From Ulota crispa (lineage: Eukaryota > Streptophyta > Bryopsida > Orthotrichales > Orthotrichaceae), in the NCBI GenBank assembly GCA_963920765.1, contig OY987251.1:13023219-13087218 (forward strand): a stretch of 64,000 bases of DNA, written 5' to 3'. The notes beneath the pieces are model-generated. The model did not search any database. It was not told the origin of the DNA and saw only the letters and a list, made by a program, of their open reading frames with translations. A program made the translations under genes and the position numbers. Positions 34,901 to 46,178 of the stretch are shown here, piece by piece (positions within the stretch are counted from its first letter, which is position 1; every line of letters starts with the position of its first letter).

Positions 34901-37900
34901 TGACACCTTAAACCCTAAAATCCTAAAAGCAGTAAACTTGCAAAAGTTGTGCAAGTTCTAAAGTCTTACTCTAAGGTAATGTGCTCTAATTATTATGACC
35001 CTCTTGTGTAAAGCATCGCAATGATCGCATAGGTAGCTCAAGAATGATATGAAGTGGTCTTTGAATGGACCATTTTAAGTCATGGAAAAAAAGGAGTATT
35101 TTATTGCAAGAGTGTCATATTCTTTGATTTTTTCTCATTTCTTTACAAGTTGCAAGGGGACACTTTATAGGAGTCTTGGAGTTGGAAATAGGTACTTGCT
35201 ACATAAAACTTTGAAAATTCATCAATATTCAATAACATTTCAAAAAACATGAAAAAAATTGTTTTCCACTTGACATCCATTTCTCTTTATTTTAAGAATT
35301 AGACAAAAAAAACTTCATGTCTTGGAAAGTCCATGAAAAGGTAGACAAGTCTTTAAAGTGACAATTTTGAAGCATACTACCTTAACCCTTAAATATCCCA
35401 TGGGCTTAGTAGGTACGTTGATGTACAATTAGCATTTGCTATCACCAAGAAGTTTGAATTTGGGATTTCAAATAGCTCACTAAAATTGCCTTGATCTATT
35501 CTCCAACTTCTTTGTTGATCTCAAACGTAGTAAAGGTGTGAAACCATTCCAAAAACAAGAACATCTCATGTTGTATTGGGCCTTTTAGATGTTTAAGGGT
35601 TAAGAGACCACATCAAATATTTTAGTACTTGGATTAAATTTATAACAAAAAATATAATATGGTTAATGCAAAAATTTCAGATTAATTAACGTTAATCCAA
35701 GATTGTTGATTTGGTATATGTAATACTACATTTTGAAACAACTTTTGGAAATGTCGAATAAAGCAAGACCATAAAGTTTGTAAACACTTAAAGTGATTAA
35801 AACACCATATTAATTAAATTGGGAAAAACAGTACATTTTGGGACTTTTGAAGGATTAAGGTGATCACCTTAGTCCGAGCTTCAGTGTTTTTTTTGGTACA
35901 CGTGCCCTCACTTGAGAGGAGGAATTTGGGAGGGAAAAAATCTTAATAGCTTAAACTGAATCTCATACCTTCAAATTTAGTTTAAGGTAACTTTTTGGGT
36001 TTAAGGTGGAGTACAAAATGGGACCCCTGTTTTTCCCAATTTAATTAATATGGTGTTTTAAGCTTTATTTTTTATAATGAAACTCAAATTAAAAAAGTAG
36101 ATGACAATTGCAAACAAGTAACGTATGCAAATTGGAAAACCTTTTACACGCTTGAGGGTGTGCTCTTTTGCCAAGACTCAGAATTGTGTTATCCAAATAC
36201 TTGTGCATGAACCATTCCAAGACTACTTGATGGATTCTTTAATCATGTTACAAACTTCTATTAGTGAATCTTCTTCTTAGGTTAGTAAAAGCGAACATAC
36301 AACGCCATAGACCTTGAGGTATTAACAAAATTTGTGGTTAATTAATAACTACACATGGCAAAGCACAAGAGATAAGAAACAACTCATCAATACCTCAAGT
36401 TCTTGAAGACAGTTGCAATGCCGCAAGAGTTCAATTTGGATTTCGGCACTCATGGTGGCAAATTTGAGGTCAAGGATTCTCAAAATTGATAGCCGATGGG
36501 AAAAAGACGCAGCCAATTCTTTTGGTTCCTCTGAGCGTGAGCTGTAGCAACCAAGCCCAATTTGCACCACTGGAACCACACTATGATCCAAGATCCTGAA
36601 AAAACTGTCCAACTCCATATCACTGACCTTGAGGGATGAGAGGGTCTTGAGACGTGGTGCCAATAGTTGCATTGATTGCTTGATATTCTCTTCCTCCACC
36701 AACCCTGCAGATGCCAAGTTCAAACTTTCTAAGGCCCCCTCACCATGCAATAGCATCTCCAACCAAGGGCCACCTTGGTCTTCCATCTCATCACTTTCTT
36801 CTAAATCTATTACTCGCAAACCTCTGCAACAAGAGGCCAACATACCACAACTAATTAAGATTCATTGGTTGGTTAAGTAGAAACCTATAAGCATTAGAAA
36901 CACGATATTCATTAATTTGGGAAACGGCAATTCTCAATTTGTATGTCTCTTTAATCTGAAATTCTCATCTTAATCTTGTTTGGCATACTTGTGAGAAAAC
37001 AACTAATACTTTACAGATACTTTACAGATGACAAATGTCTTGATCCAAATTAGTCATGAAGAAGTGGAAATAAAATGTGCATGGCATGAAATGAAAATGT
37101 GACCAAAAGTCCCAAAATGTGCTGGAATTCCCAAATTCATGAATATCGTGTTTAGAAAAAATATGAGCCCTCCAAAAGGCTCCTAAGAACCCCTTTCAAG
37201 GGGATTCCTTAATTGTTCTAATTTGAGATAACAAAAATTCCTTACCCTACTATGCCTTTGTGTACAATCATGGCTCATATTGGCATATCCAATTTTCATT
37301 GGGTGTCACAATTACATGTACATATTACCATGTTCCTTTTTTTCTATAATAAAATCTTCAACCTAGTACTTGTGAGGGTAACATTTAGTTATGATTGTGT
37401 ACAATAGTAGGGGAATAATTAAAAAATTGTGACATAGTACTAGATTGCCATTTTCTATTCATAATTTTTGTGATGTACAATAGGAAAGTCATACAAGGTA
37501 GAGACACTTCACACAAGTTCTCATATACTTCTAATGTACCCAGCTTAAGCTCAATAAATGTTAAGAGTGTCAATTCTTAAGGGCCTTGTGGAGAGTTCAA
37601 AATTTTGCTAATGATTGTTTAAATTTTTGATATTATCCTATGCGAAGAGAATTGCATTTTTACTAACACCAAACATCTATTCTCATATACTAGATTGGCC
37701 TCCATCTATAACAAAGAGTCAACGTGACTTATGTGCTACATTTTCATGACCACTCCAATAATAAAAGGGGTTGTTGCTACCATATAGCAAGTTGAATGCT
37801 AACATAATTTTTTGTGCTAAAATTTATATAAACGCTCATCATTGAATGAAAAAGAGGTAAGTTGAAGTCTACCATTTATCACTGTGAATGATTACAAAAA

Positions 37901-40900
37901 AAATCATCATTCACAATCTAACCCCAATGAGCTTTACTAAATAAAGGCACGCTCTGACATATTGGTTAAATGCTCAAAGTGACTAGGAGAATATCCTCTA
38001 TTTTAACTCCAAGAGAACCAAAGTTTGCAAACTATCAACAATGATGCCAAAACCTCAAGCTCCTTAACAAAAGTCTCCAAGATTCCTTGCCCTCAAATTT
38101 TGGGGGATTGACGCTGCAATTCTTTTTTCTTTTTTCTTTTCACTAAAATATATATATGAATAGGGTGAAAAACAACAATCTGATTTAGCATACATACCTG
38201 CAAGACTGAGAAATGTATTGGAGTCCTGTTGTACTAAATCCACAACACTTGTTCAACTTCAACTTCTGCCATCACCACCCACATCAACCACAAAAAACAT
38301 CAATATATCACACTACCTTACCCATTTGACCACAAGTAACTCCAACATCCTTGATGTCCAAATTACAGAATCCTTGTCAATGAACATTACTTTTTATCAA
38401 TTTCCATTAGCGCAAATATTCCTCACACTTGTAAATGTGAAGTGAACAATGTTAAATTTCAATGTTTAGCATATTTAGCAACAATGCTACTTTTAATACA
38501 CGTCACAAGGTACAGAAACCTTTTACAAGTTACTAAAGCATCAAATTTTCAAAAGTAGGCCTAAAATATAGGATATCCAACCACATCATTGAAAATCCCT
38601 TTATAACACTGTATTTGTTAAATTGGGAAAAACAGTACATTTTGGGACTTATGAAGGTTTTAGGTGGCCACCTAAAACTGAGCTTGCAATATTTTTTTTA
38701 GTACACATGCCCTCACCTGAGAGGAAGAATTTGAGAGGGAAAAAATCTTAGTGGCTCACACTAAATCTGATACCTTCAAATCTGGTTTAAGGTAATTTTT
38801 TGGGTTTAAGGTGGAGTACAAAATGGTACCTCTGTTTTTCCCAATTTAACAAACATGATGTTTTTTCTATCTAGCTAAAAAAACTAAGTGGTGAACCTAG
38901 ATTTTTAAACTAAGTCTTCTTGACATTCAAATCCCTTTTGTTAAACCTCTCCCACTTTGTCACAACAATTGCCCATCTAGATATAATACAATACATGCAT
39001 CAAAACATTCATCAAACTTTTGTTCTAGTTTTCTTTCTAGATGTGACATGTGTCACCCAAGAGTTCTCATCCTCCATGAGAAGTTCACGTCAGACAGGCT
39101 CTGTCCTGAACCCATGCTTTAAAAGCCGTGTGCGGAGTACAATCATGCACAGTAGGAGCTGCAAAAACCCTTGAAAAGCGATCCTCTAAAAACCAGCAAT
39201 TGACAGAATTTCTGTAGTTACAGCAAGTGCAAACTGCAAAAGCACTCGAAGCTCTGTAAAGAAAAAGCTAGACATTCTCGGGGTTCAGGAATTAGAGAGA
39301 GTTTCGGATACAGCAAGTGCAACTACACAAGCATTCAAAGTTTTTTGTAAAGAAAAATCTAGACATTCTCAGGGTTTAGGAATCGACAGAGTTTCTGTTA
39401 CAGCAAGTGCAAGTGCACGAGCAATCGAAGATTTGTACAAAAAAAGCTTGACATTCTCAGGGTTTAGAAAATGACAAAGTTTCTGTTACAGAAAGTGTGA
39501 CTGCAAAAGTATTCAAAGTTTTCTATAGAAAAGCTAGACATTCTCAGTGTTTAGGAACTGACAGAGTTTCTGTTACAACAAGTGCAAGTGCACAAGCAGC
39601 CGAACTTTTCTATAGAAAAAGCTAGACATTCTCCGGGTTTATGAATAGACAGAGTTTTTACTATACCTACACATTCTCAGGGTTTAGGAACAGACAGAAT
39701 TTCTGTTCAGCAAGCGTAACTGCAAAAGGCGTTCAAAGTTTCTATAGAAAAGCTAGACATTCTAAGGGTTTGGGAACTGACAGAGTTTCTGGTTCAGCAA
39801 GTGTAACTGGAAAAGCTGCAAAAGCAGTCACCAGTTCTGTACAGAAAAAGCTAGACATTCGCAGGGTTTAAGTAGGAAGGGAGTTTTTGTTACAGCAAGT
39901 GGAGCTGCAAAAGCATTCGACATCCTAAGGATTTAGGATAGGCATAGTTTCTGCTACAGCTAGCAAGTATAACTACAAAAGCATTCGAAGTTCTGTAACG
40001 AAAAGCTAGACATTCTCAGGGTTTAGGAATCGACAAAGTTTCTCAAGTGTAACTACAAAAGCAGTCAAAAGTTTTGTACAGAAAAAGCTAGACACTCTCA
40101 GGGTTTAGGAATCGATAAAGTTTCTGTTACAGTAAGCATTCAAAGTTTTCTATAGAAAAGCTAGACATTCTCAGGATTTAGGAACTAACAGAGTTACTGT
40201 TACAGCAAGTGCAACTGCACAAGCATTCAAAGGTTTTCTATAGGAAAGCTAGACGTTCTCAGGGTTTGGGACTTGACAAGAGCTAGTTTCAGGGTTTAGG
40301 AATTGACAAAGTTTCTTATACAGCAAGCGTAACTGCAAAGGCGTTCAAAGTTTCTATAGAAAAGCTAGACATTCTAAGGGTTTATGAATAGGCGAAGTTT
40401 CTATTACATCAAGTAGAACTGCAAAAGCATTCAAAGTTACGGTAAAGAAAAGGTACTTATTCTAAGGTTTTAAGAATAGACAGAGTTTCTGTTACTACAA
40501 CTGCAAAAGTAGTCAAAATTTTCTACAGAAAAAGCTAGACATTCTCAGGGTTTAAGGAGGAAAAGGGGTTTACATGGGAGGGTTTAGGCGTAATTACATT
40601 CAAAGATCGGCAGCTGGTAGCGAGGAGCTGCAAGTCCTCATCCTTGACGTCCATGCGCCGGAGATGCAGGCACTGCAACCTCGGATACGCCCGCCCAATC
40701 TCCGCAATCCAGGGCCCTGCAAACCCGCCCCAATTCTCCACCAGAAGCCCGAACTCGTAAGCCCGCGGTTTGCCCTTGATCTTGATCTTCCGCAGGCTCT
40801 GAAACCGCCGCGACAGATCGGACGGCGCGATGGAGTAGCAGTTGCTGATGTACACACTCTTCCTTGTCCGCCCGTCCAGCTTCTGCCACATCTTGCACAC

Positions 40901-41140
40901 CTGCGACGCCGACCCCCGGTCGTCGCCGCTCTCCAAACGGTTGAAGATGCTCTCCAGCACCTGCTCCGGCAAATTGTTTATACAACAACGCTGCGCTACT
41001 ACTCCTTCTTCCTCTTCCTCCTCCTCCTCTTCCTCCTCGTCCTCGTCCTCGTCCTCTTCCTCTTCCTCTTCCTCTTCTTCTTCCTCTTCCTCTTCTTCTG
41101 CTTCCGAGATCCTCATCCTTGCTCGCTTGCCCCCCGCCAT
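31956..41140 (-). CDS. COI1: COI1-type jasmonate co-receptor, F-box/LRR protein
   Basis: Exons, in order: 41140-40598, 38265-38198, 36823-36394, 34861-34604, 33353-33133 and 32499-31956, giving 687 residues against 592 in Arabidopsis COI1. COI1 is the F-box subunit of a nuclear SCF ubiquitin ligase; with a jasmonate ligand it binds JAZ repressors for destruction. After M1 comes a run of 31 Glu/Asp (15-45), then the F-box (about 54-95) and leucine-rich repeats with COI1-specific words (GKPRAYEF, ENWGGF, LPLDDGVRSLL, GGLTDRGL, LEMRGC, KYLWVQG). Pocket residues equivalent to Arabidopsis R85, R348, Y386, R409, Y444, R496 and W519 are kept (R126, R371, Y405, R428, Y463, R515, W539). The Ala384 equivalent is V403 and the Met88 equivalent is E129. 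A 91-residue acidic, Tyr/Gly-rich tail (597-687) is extra. The ATG at 41140 has context GCCATGG; the frame upstream has no ATG. The last intron has an unusual boundary. Confidence 0.93.
32611..32905. mobile_element. Foldback element in COI1 intron 5
   Basis: The ends are inverted repeats AGGGAAAATTTCATGGATAC and, inverted, AGGGAAAATTTCATGAACGC, followed by CCTGAA. It is 295 bp, about half of the 633-bp intron. Non-coding; superfamily not assigned. Confidence 0.7.
33616..34542. repeat. GGGGTAGTCACACC repeat, partly duplicated, in COI1 intron 4
   Basis: Starts GGGGTAGTCACACCTCC. One right end is at about 34015-34033 (GAAGGTGCAACTACCCC) and a second at about 34525-34542 (GAAGGTGTGACTTCCCC). The right half is thus present twice, the second time interrupted by a TTAAATTGGG element. 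A related copy lies at 29756-30185. It fills most of the intron. Confidence 0.6.
34101..34346. mobile_element. TTAAATTGGGAAAA-family element, copy in COI1 intron 4
   Basis: GCGTTATTTGTTAAATTGGG on the left faces CCCAAATTAACAAATAACAC on the right. The interior (TTAAACCCAAAAAGTTACCT, CTCACTTGAG-like words) matches copies at 35803, 38606, 42573 and 43084. Confidence 0.65.
35392..35603. mobile_element. TTAA-ended element in COI1 intron 3
   Basis: TTAA then CCCTTAAATATCCC on the left; ATGTTTAAGGG then TTAA (35600-35603) on the right. Ends agree as CCCTTAAA(T/C)ATC. At 212 bp it is the most compact copy of the subfamily found at 18068 and 44330. Confidence 0.8.
35803..36055. mobile_element. TTAAATTGGGAAAA-family element in COI1 intron 3
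   Basis: CACCATATTAATTAAATTGG at the left faces CCAATTTAATTAATATGGTG at the right, a near-perfect inverted pair extended by AAAACAG and CTGTTTT. The interior has GGTGATCACC and GTGCCCTCACTTGAGAGGAG, shared with the other copies. Confidence 0.8.
38606..38861. mobile_element. TTAAATTGGGAAAA-family element in COI1 intron 1
   Basis: TGTTAAATTGGGAAAAACAG on the left faces CTGTTTTTCCCAATTTAACA on the right. The interior has ACATGCCCTCACCTGAGAGG. Near-perfect ends suggest a relatively recent copy. Confidence 0.8.
39210..40560. repeat. Minisatellite filling much of COI1 intron 1
   Basis: About 16 degenerate units averaging 84 bp, each with AAAAGCTAGACATTCTCAGG, GTTTAGGAATCGACAGAGTT and TCTGTTACAGCAAGTG. 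The array ends about 37 bp from the exon 1 donor (40596-40597). Every unit carries CAGGGTTTAGG, close to the telomere heptamer, and possible splice-acceptor-like TTACAG words. Confidence 0.85.
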
Positions 41141-42060
41141 GGCTACCTCAATTGGCACCCAAATTGGCAGAACCAGGTCGAACGGAGGATTCAGATCCAA
41201 GTGATGCACGAGATCGATCGATCGAGCGGGATGGACGACGGAGATTTTGTTGAAGTCCAGTAATCGATCAGATCTCAGGTTCTAGACACGAATCAGTGGT
41301 CGGTCGACATGATTACCAAACGTCGATCTCCAAGACACAGGAACTCTTCGGAAACTCAAGAGCTCGAACTCCGCAAGAGACACAAGCCGGAACAGAGGAA
41401 AGGTCGACCTGAACAGGCGATGCGGTAATGCGGTGCTGAAACAGAACCGCCGGAGGTCTCGGAACTCAAGAACTGCTTGAAATGCGAAGAATGCTCGGAA
41501 ATGCGAAGAATGCTTGGAATTCGAAGAATGCTCAAAATGTTCAGAATGAGAGGAATGACGGGAATGCTCGGAATGCTTGGAATGGGAGGGATTGCTTTAA
41601 GGAAGTGGGAATTACTGTAGCAGTATGAATGGGCTTGCGTGCGTCGGTGGTCACTGGTGCGTCACGATCTGCGTTGAGCACGGAAAGGACAGGACGGATG
41701 GGATGAGTACGATTGAGAGGATCGATGTGCTCATCACCGTTCCGGTGCTGCTGCTGCTGCTGCGAGTACCCGAATGAGATGAGACGAGAGAGAGACCCGT
41801 AGGAGGGTGACGAATCCTCTGACAATGAAACAGAAAGGGGTTCATGAGTGGTGGGGATGAGGGATTGGGAGGGATCGGCAGTCGTGAGTCGTGACGTGAC
41901 GAGCGTAGCGACGGGAGTTCGTGCAGGCGGGTGGGGCATCGGCGGCGACGGCGAGGGGGGCGAAGGGCCGAGGGTGTGAGAGATCTTTGGCAGGGTCCCT
42001 TGATGCCGCTTTGGAGTTTGGGCTGGCACCCCCCACGACGGCGTCACGGGCCCCGCTCTA
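41141..42060 (-). promoter_or_regulatory. Presumed promoter and 5' leader of COI1
   Basis: GC-rich compared with the DNA beyond 42100. It includes a GAATGC(T/G)CGGAA minisatellite at about 41455-41590 and a (CTG)5 run at 41749-41764. No start site or TATA box was chosen. Open frames on either strand here are not supported by domains. Confidence 0.4.
41455..41590. repeat. GGAATGCTCGGAATGC minisatellite
   Basis: Short degenerate units of GAATGCTCGGAAATGCGAA type about 330 bp upstream of the COI1 start codon. Confidence 0.75.
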
Positions 42061-42572
42061 GAGCTAAATCCGGAAGTATGTTTTTTTGTCTGTAAACCAA
42101 GGTCCATCTATTCAAATTCTGCTCTTTTACAAACACGCAAAAAATCTACAGTAAGGTAGAAGCAAGGTCCGGGAAGAACCGACCACTCAATGCTAGCTGA
42201 TTGAAATGCGAAAAAATCGTTTGCAATTTACGAACTTTGGTTAAAAACCAATCAAATTTTTTTTTTTAAATTACTAATAGTATGAAATAGAGAAAATAAC
42301 CAAAAGAGCTCCTTGATAAACCGGTTCAATACAAGAATTGAAAGAAATTCACCAAAAAATCTCAAATATTTTCTGGACCCTTGGTAGAAGCACCCAAAAG
42401 TGATAATTACTTCAGATGTGGTAATTTGGAATGTCTTTTGAGAATGTAATAGCATGTGCTTGTTAGGAAATGAGTACAAATTCAAGCAACATTGTTTTCA
42501 TGACTTTTTGAGATCGTATGAATAAATTATGAATTGTTGAAGGTAACTCTTTAGATTGACCTATTGTGGACA

Positions 42573-42846
42573 ACGCCATAATCATTAGTTTGGGAAGAAA
42601 CACCCATTTTGGGAATAAACTAGGTTTAAGGTGATCACCTTAAATTGAGCTTTAGGTTTCAACAATTTTTTTTGGGTACATGTGCCTTCACCTGAGAGGA
42701 GGAATTTGTGAGGGACAAAATCTCAGTGGCTCAAACCAAATCTAATACATTTGAATATGGAGTTTAAACCGTTTAAAGAGAAACACTAGGTTTAAGGTGA
42801 AGTACATCTTGGGAATCAGGTTTTCCCAATTTAATGAATATGGCGT
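42573..42846. mobile_element. TTAAATTGGGAAAA-family element with target duplication
   Basis: Begins ACGCCATAATCATTAG and ends AATTTAATGAATATGGCGT. TGGACA stands on both sides (42567-42572 and 42847-42852), a possible 6-bp target duplication. The interior carries GGTTTAAGGTGATCACC and CACCTGAGAGGAGG. Confidence 0.75.
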
Positions 42847-43083
42847 TGGACACTAGACCCTTGAAAAAGCGACAACAAAAAGACCATGTCACACCCAATC
42901 ATACACCGCCACCTACACAATTTATGTTCCCTTATGTCAACTTAAGTGTCCAACTTGGGTGCATGTGTGTCTTGTTTGGGTGCATGAGTGCTTACCTTTA
43001 GGTTTATTTTAGATGTCACTAGATAGCTCGTGTCACTGATGGGTGTACATACCTTATGTTTTTTGTTAGCAAACAACTTCATA

Positions 43084-43285
43084 CTCATTAAATTGGGAAA
43101 ATGAGATTCCCAATTTGCACTTCACCTTAAACCCAAAAAGTTACCTTAAACAGTCTGAGCCACTAAGATTTTGTCCCTTGCAAATTTCTCCTCTCAAGTG
43201 AGGGCACCTGTCGGTTTAAGGGGTTACCTTAAACCTATAGAAGTCCCAAAATGAGCGTTTAGTCCCAATTTAACGAATATGGCGT
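43084..43285. mobile_element. TTAAATTGGGAAAA-family element, shorter copy
   Basis: CTCATTAAATTGGGAAAATG on the left; CCCAATTTAACGAATATGGC on the right. The interior lies in the opposite orientation to the 42573 copy. Confidence 0.65.
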
Positions 43286-43994
43286 TAAACCAACAAGAGC
43301 TCACCTCCACCTTTTCCAATTTCATTCTCTTTTACAAACTCGTAAAAAATCTAGAGAAAATTTTGCGGATATTCCTAAAGTTTGTAACATGAGGAAAAAT
43401 TTGAGCCCTTAGAGAAGGCCCATAAGGAGCATGTGAGATGTGCATATAGAGAAAATATTCAGCTGTCAGCAATGTGTAAGGTGAGCAATCAAATCATGTG
43501 CCCTGTCGGTTTTAGAATTTTTTTAAAATTAATTTATTATTATTATTATTATTTTTAATATAAATCCTAACTTCAGAAACTGGAAGTTTTGGACTTTTTT
43601 TCCTTCTGAAAGACCCTTTGGGCTTTAGGGGCTAAAATATCAACGGCTTTCATTGATCTCTTTTATTATCCTTTTCTCTTGATATTTTCAAAATTTGCTT
43701 TAGTAGCCTCAAAGCCTTTACACACAAGAAAGTTAACCTCCAATATATTCATAATATAATGGGCTCTTGGGGTGTTCTTGAGCCCATTTGGGCTGAAATT
43801 TTGATTGGCCTTGACTAGAGAATATTTTTTTGGCAAAAATTTGCCTAAATCTTACCTCAAAATTAGATTGGTGATCATAAGTCATAACACTCAAAAAATT
43901 CATTGAAAAATTGGATGAAGTTGTCAAATCCCTCTCCAAGTTTGCACTAGATTTGCTAGTTTTGGATGAAAGCTACTAGTATTAGTAAATTTTC

Positions 43995-44288
43995 TACACC
44001 AAATAATGCATTTAGGTTGCCTTAACAATTAGGTTGCCTTACCATGGGCTAGTTACCTCATGATTCATGGCTTGGCCACTTGGAGGCTTATGCAACTCTT
44101 TAAATATTAGGATTACACATGGTTTATGACATGAACATTGTTAATTTGTCTTTTTGGAGCCGTATTGTTATTGCCAGGACCATTGAAAGTTGATTGTCTG
44201 CTTGAATTTCATGTAGCACTAGGAAATATTTAAATAGTATGGAATGTCAAGAAATTAGTATGGCAACCTAAATGCGCTATTTGGTGTA
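43995..44288. mobile_element. TACACCAAATA miniature element, copy 1
   Basis: Starts TACACCAAATAATGCATTTA and ends AAATGCGCTATTTGGTGTA. Both ends carry GGTTGCC/GGCAACC blocks. Copies lie at 1896 and 45372. 294 bp, non-coding. Confidence 0.8.
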
Positions 44289-44329
44289 CCCCACATTGTT
44301 GATTCTACACAACTTTGTCCAAATTTTCT

Positions 44330-44555
44330 TTAACCTTTAAACGACCGAAAGGCCCTTTGTGACCAATACAATACGGGGTATTTTCAAGTATTTGGAATGG
44401 ATCCACACTTCTACTACATTTGAGATCAACAAAGAAGTTGGAGAATTAATCAATGTTGTTCTAGTGAGCTACTTGAGATTTCAAATTAAAATTTCTTATT
44501 GGTATCAAATGACAATTATACGTCACCGTATATACTATGCCCTATGGTTGTTTAA
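44330..44555. mobile_element. TTAA-ended element, first of four in a row
   Basis: Inverted copy of the subfamily at 18068 and 35392. It starts TTAACCTTTAAACGACCG and ends ACTATGCCCTATGG, TTG, TTTAA. Its right TTAA (44552-44555) is also the left TTAA of the next element. Confidence 0.7.
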
Positions 44556-44800
44556 CCCTTGAGCGCCCCAACGCCCCAAATCTGGCCTCTCCATGTTCAA
44601 CAGTTTGTTGACTTTGACCATTATAATCTTTTGATCCATGCAATGAAAACTTACCAAATTTCTCATACATTTGCAGACTCTGAGCCTTGTGCAATATTAG
44701 TGGCTAACTTTTCTAGATATTGTTTCTAAACTTGCGGTGCCAAATTATTTGCAGTGAGGTCCAACACAACATGAATTTGGGCTCGGCGCTCATAGGTTAA
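44552..44800. mobile_element. TTAA-ended element, second of four
   Basis: Starts TTAACCCTTGAGCGCCCCA and ends GGGCTCGGCGCTCATAGGTTAA. It shares TTAA with both neighbours. The interior (GACCATTATAATCTTTTGA) relates to 44797 and to the element at the left edge of the window. Confidence 0.75.
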
Positions 44801-45044
44801 CCCTTGAGTGCCCCAGGGGCCAAAATATGGCCTCTTGATTTTGAAAATTTTCCTTGTTTGACCGTTATAATGTTTTCAACGGTACGGTGAAAGGATGTGT
44901 CCTTTTCCTTGGAGCTCCGAGCCTATGTTTATTACCAATTGGTACGGTCATTTTTTGTGGATCTCTTTTAGGTGATAGTTTGATTGGAATGAATTTCAAA
45001 GGGTTTGGATTTGAGTAAACTTGTGTTGGGCACTCAAGGGTTAA
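44797..45044. mobile_element. TTAA-ended element, third of four
   Basis: Starts TTAACCCTTGAGTGCCCCA and ends TTGGGCACTCAAGGGTTAA: perfect inverted ends CCCTTGAGTGCCC. It is highly similar over its whole 248 bp to the next element. Confidence 0.85.
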
Positions 45045-45047
45045 GAG

Positions 45048-45295
45048 TTAACCTCTAAACTCCCAAGGAGCCATATTATGGCCTCTCGGTTTTGAAAAAA
45101 ATCCTTGTTTGACCGTTATGATCTTTTCAATGGTACGGTGAAAGGACATGCCCTTTTCCTTGGAGCTCCGGGCCTATGTTCACTACCAATCGGTACAGTC
45201 AATTTTTGTGGATCTCTTTTAGGTGAAAGTTTGATTGGAATGAGTTCCAAAGGGTCTGGATTTGGATGAACTTGTGCTGGGCGCTCAGGGGTTAA
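45048..45295. mobile_element. TTAA-ended element, fourth of four
   Basis: Starts TTAACCTCTAAACTCCC and ends CTGGGCGCTCAGGGGTTAA. The interior (CCTTGTTTGACCGTTAT, AATGGTACGGTGAAAGG, TTTCCTTGGAGCTCCGGGCC) is nearly the same as in 44797-45044, in the same orientation. GAG separates the two. Confidence 0.8.
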
Positions 45296-45371
45296 GCTTA
45301 TTCGTGCGCATGGTGGGGTGGATGTCACTCTACTAGCCAAATTACAAAAAATAAATGCTAGCCTTGACTCT

Positions 45372-45677
45372 TACACCAAATAGTGCATTTAGGTTGCCCC
45401 ACACTAATTTATTTAATTTCCACACTATTTAAATACTTATTGCGGCTACAATAATTTCTAGCAATAACTCTTGTAATAAATCATTTTTAAAAGACTAGAC
45501 AAGTACTACAAAGTTGTAGAAAGACAAACTAACAATATCCAAATTGTAAATCAAGTGACATCTAAATATGTAAAGAGTTGCATGCACTTCCAAGTGAACA
45601 AGTGGTGGATCATGAGGTAACTTTTCAAGATAAGGCAACCTAATTGTTGAGGCAACCTAAATGCACTATTTGGTGTA
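45372..45677. mobile_element. TACACCAAATA miniature element, copy 2
   Basis: TACACCAAATAGTGCATTTA and, at the right, TAAATGCACTATTTGGTGTA form an exact inverted pair of 20 bp. 306 bp, non-coding, in opposite orientation to 43995-44288 by interior words. Confidence 0.85.
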
Positions 45678-46178
45678 GTTACTATAAAGCGGTGTATAGT
45701 GTAATTGTTTTCTTCAAGTAGGACTGTAGGAGTCAGTAGGGCGTGCCATTAAACCGACAGTTTAAATTTTTCTTTATGGACATTGTTTATGATTTTTCCC
45801 CCTTTTTATAACCCCCACAAAGTTGGGATCTGGATTTAAAAAGGAACTTGTAGATTTGGAACATGGGAGTGTTGGCCTGTTGGGCCATTATTTGAACCCC
45901 CCGAGAGTCTTGGACCCGATTTCCATCTTTAGAAATGAAAAATCACTCCTCAAATCAGGGGTGTGGTTGCAGCCTTTTCAGGATGGTTCTGAAATGATAA
46001 TTTCCAGGAGTGGATGCCTGGATGGATGGTCCTTTTGAATCTAACAAATCACCCTGAGCCAAAAAGGAGAAGTTGGAAAATTCCAAGGCAGATTTCATCT
46101 TGCAATAGAAACCCGTTAACTTTGGGGGTGATTGATCGAAAAATGAAGTAAAATAGGAAAAACATTGAAAAATATATA
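45678..46178. other. Intergenic DNA, no feature recognised
   Basis: A + strand open frame at 45823-46038 overlaps a - frame of similar length. Neither shows a domain. Nothing else stands out. Confidence 0.4.

Noticed and set aside
39210-40560. CRISPR-like regular repeats
   Set aside because: Units are contiguous and degenerate with no unique spacers, in a plant intron; it is a minisatellite.
41141-41209. Upstream extension of COI1 starting MHHLDLNPP
   Set aside because: The triplet at 41207-41209 is GTG on the minus strand, not ATG; the first ATG in frame is at 41138-41140.
40574-41263. Plus-strand 229-codon open frame opposite COI1 exon 1
   Set aside because: It is the shadow of the acidic-repeat exon (Phe/Leu run opposite Glu codons); the minus frame has the COI1 homology and splice sites.
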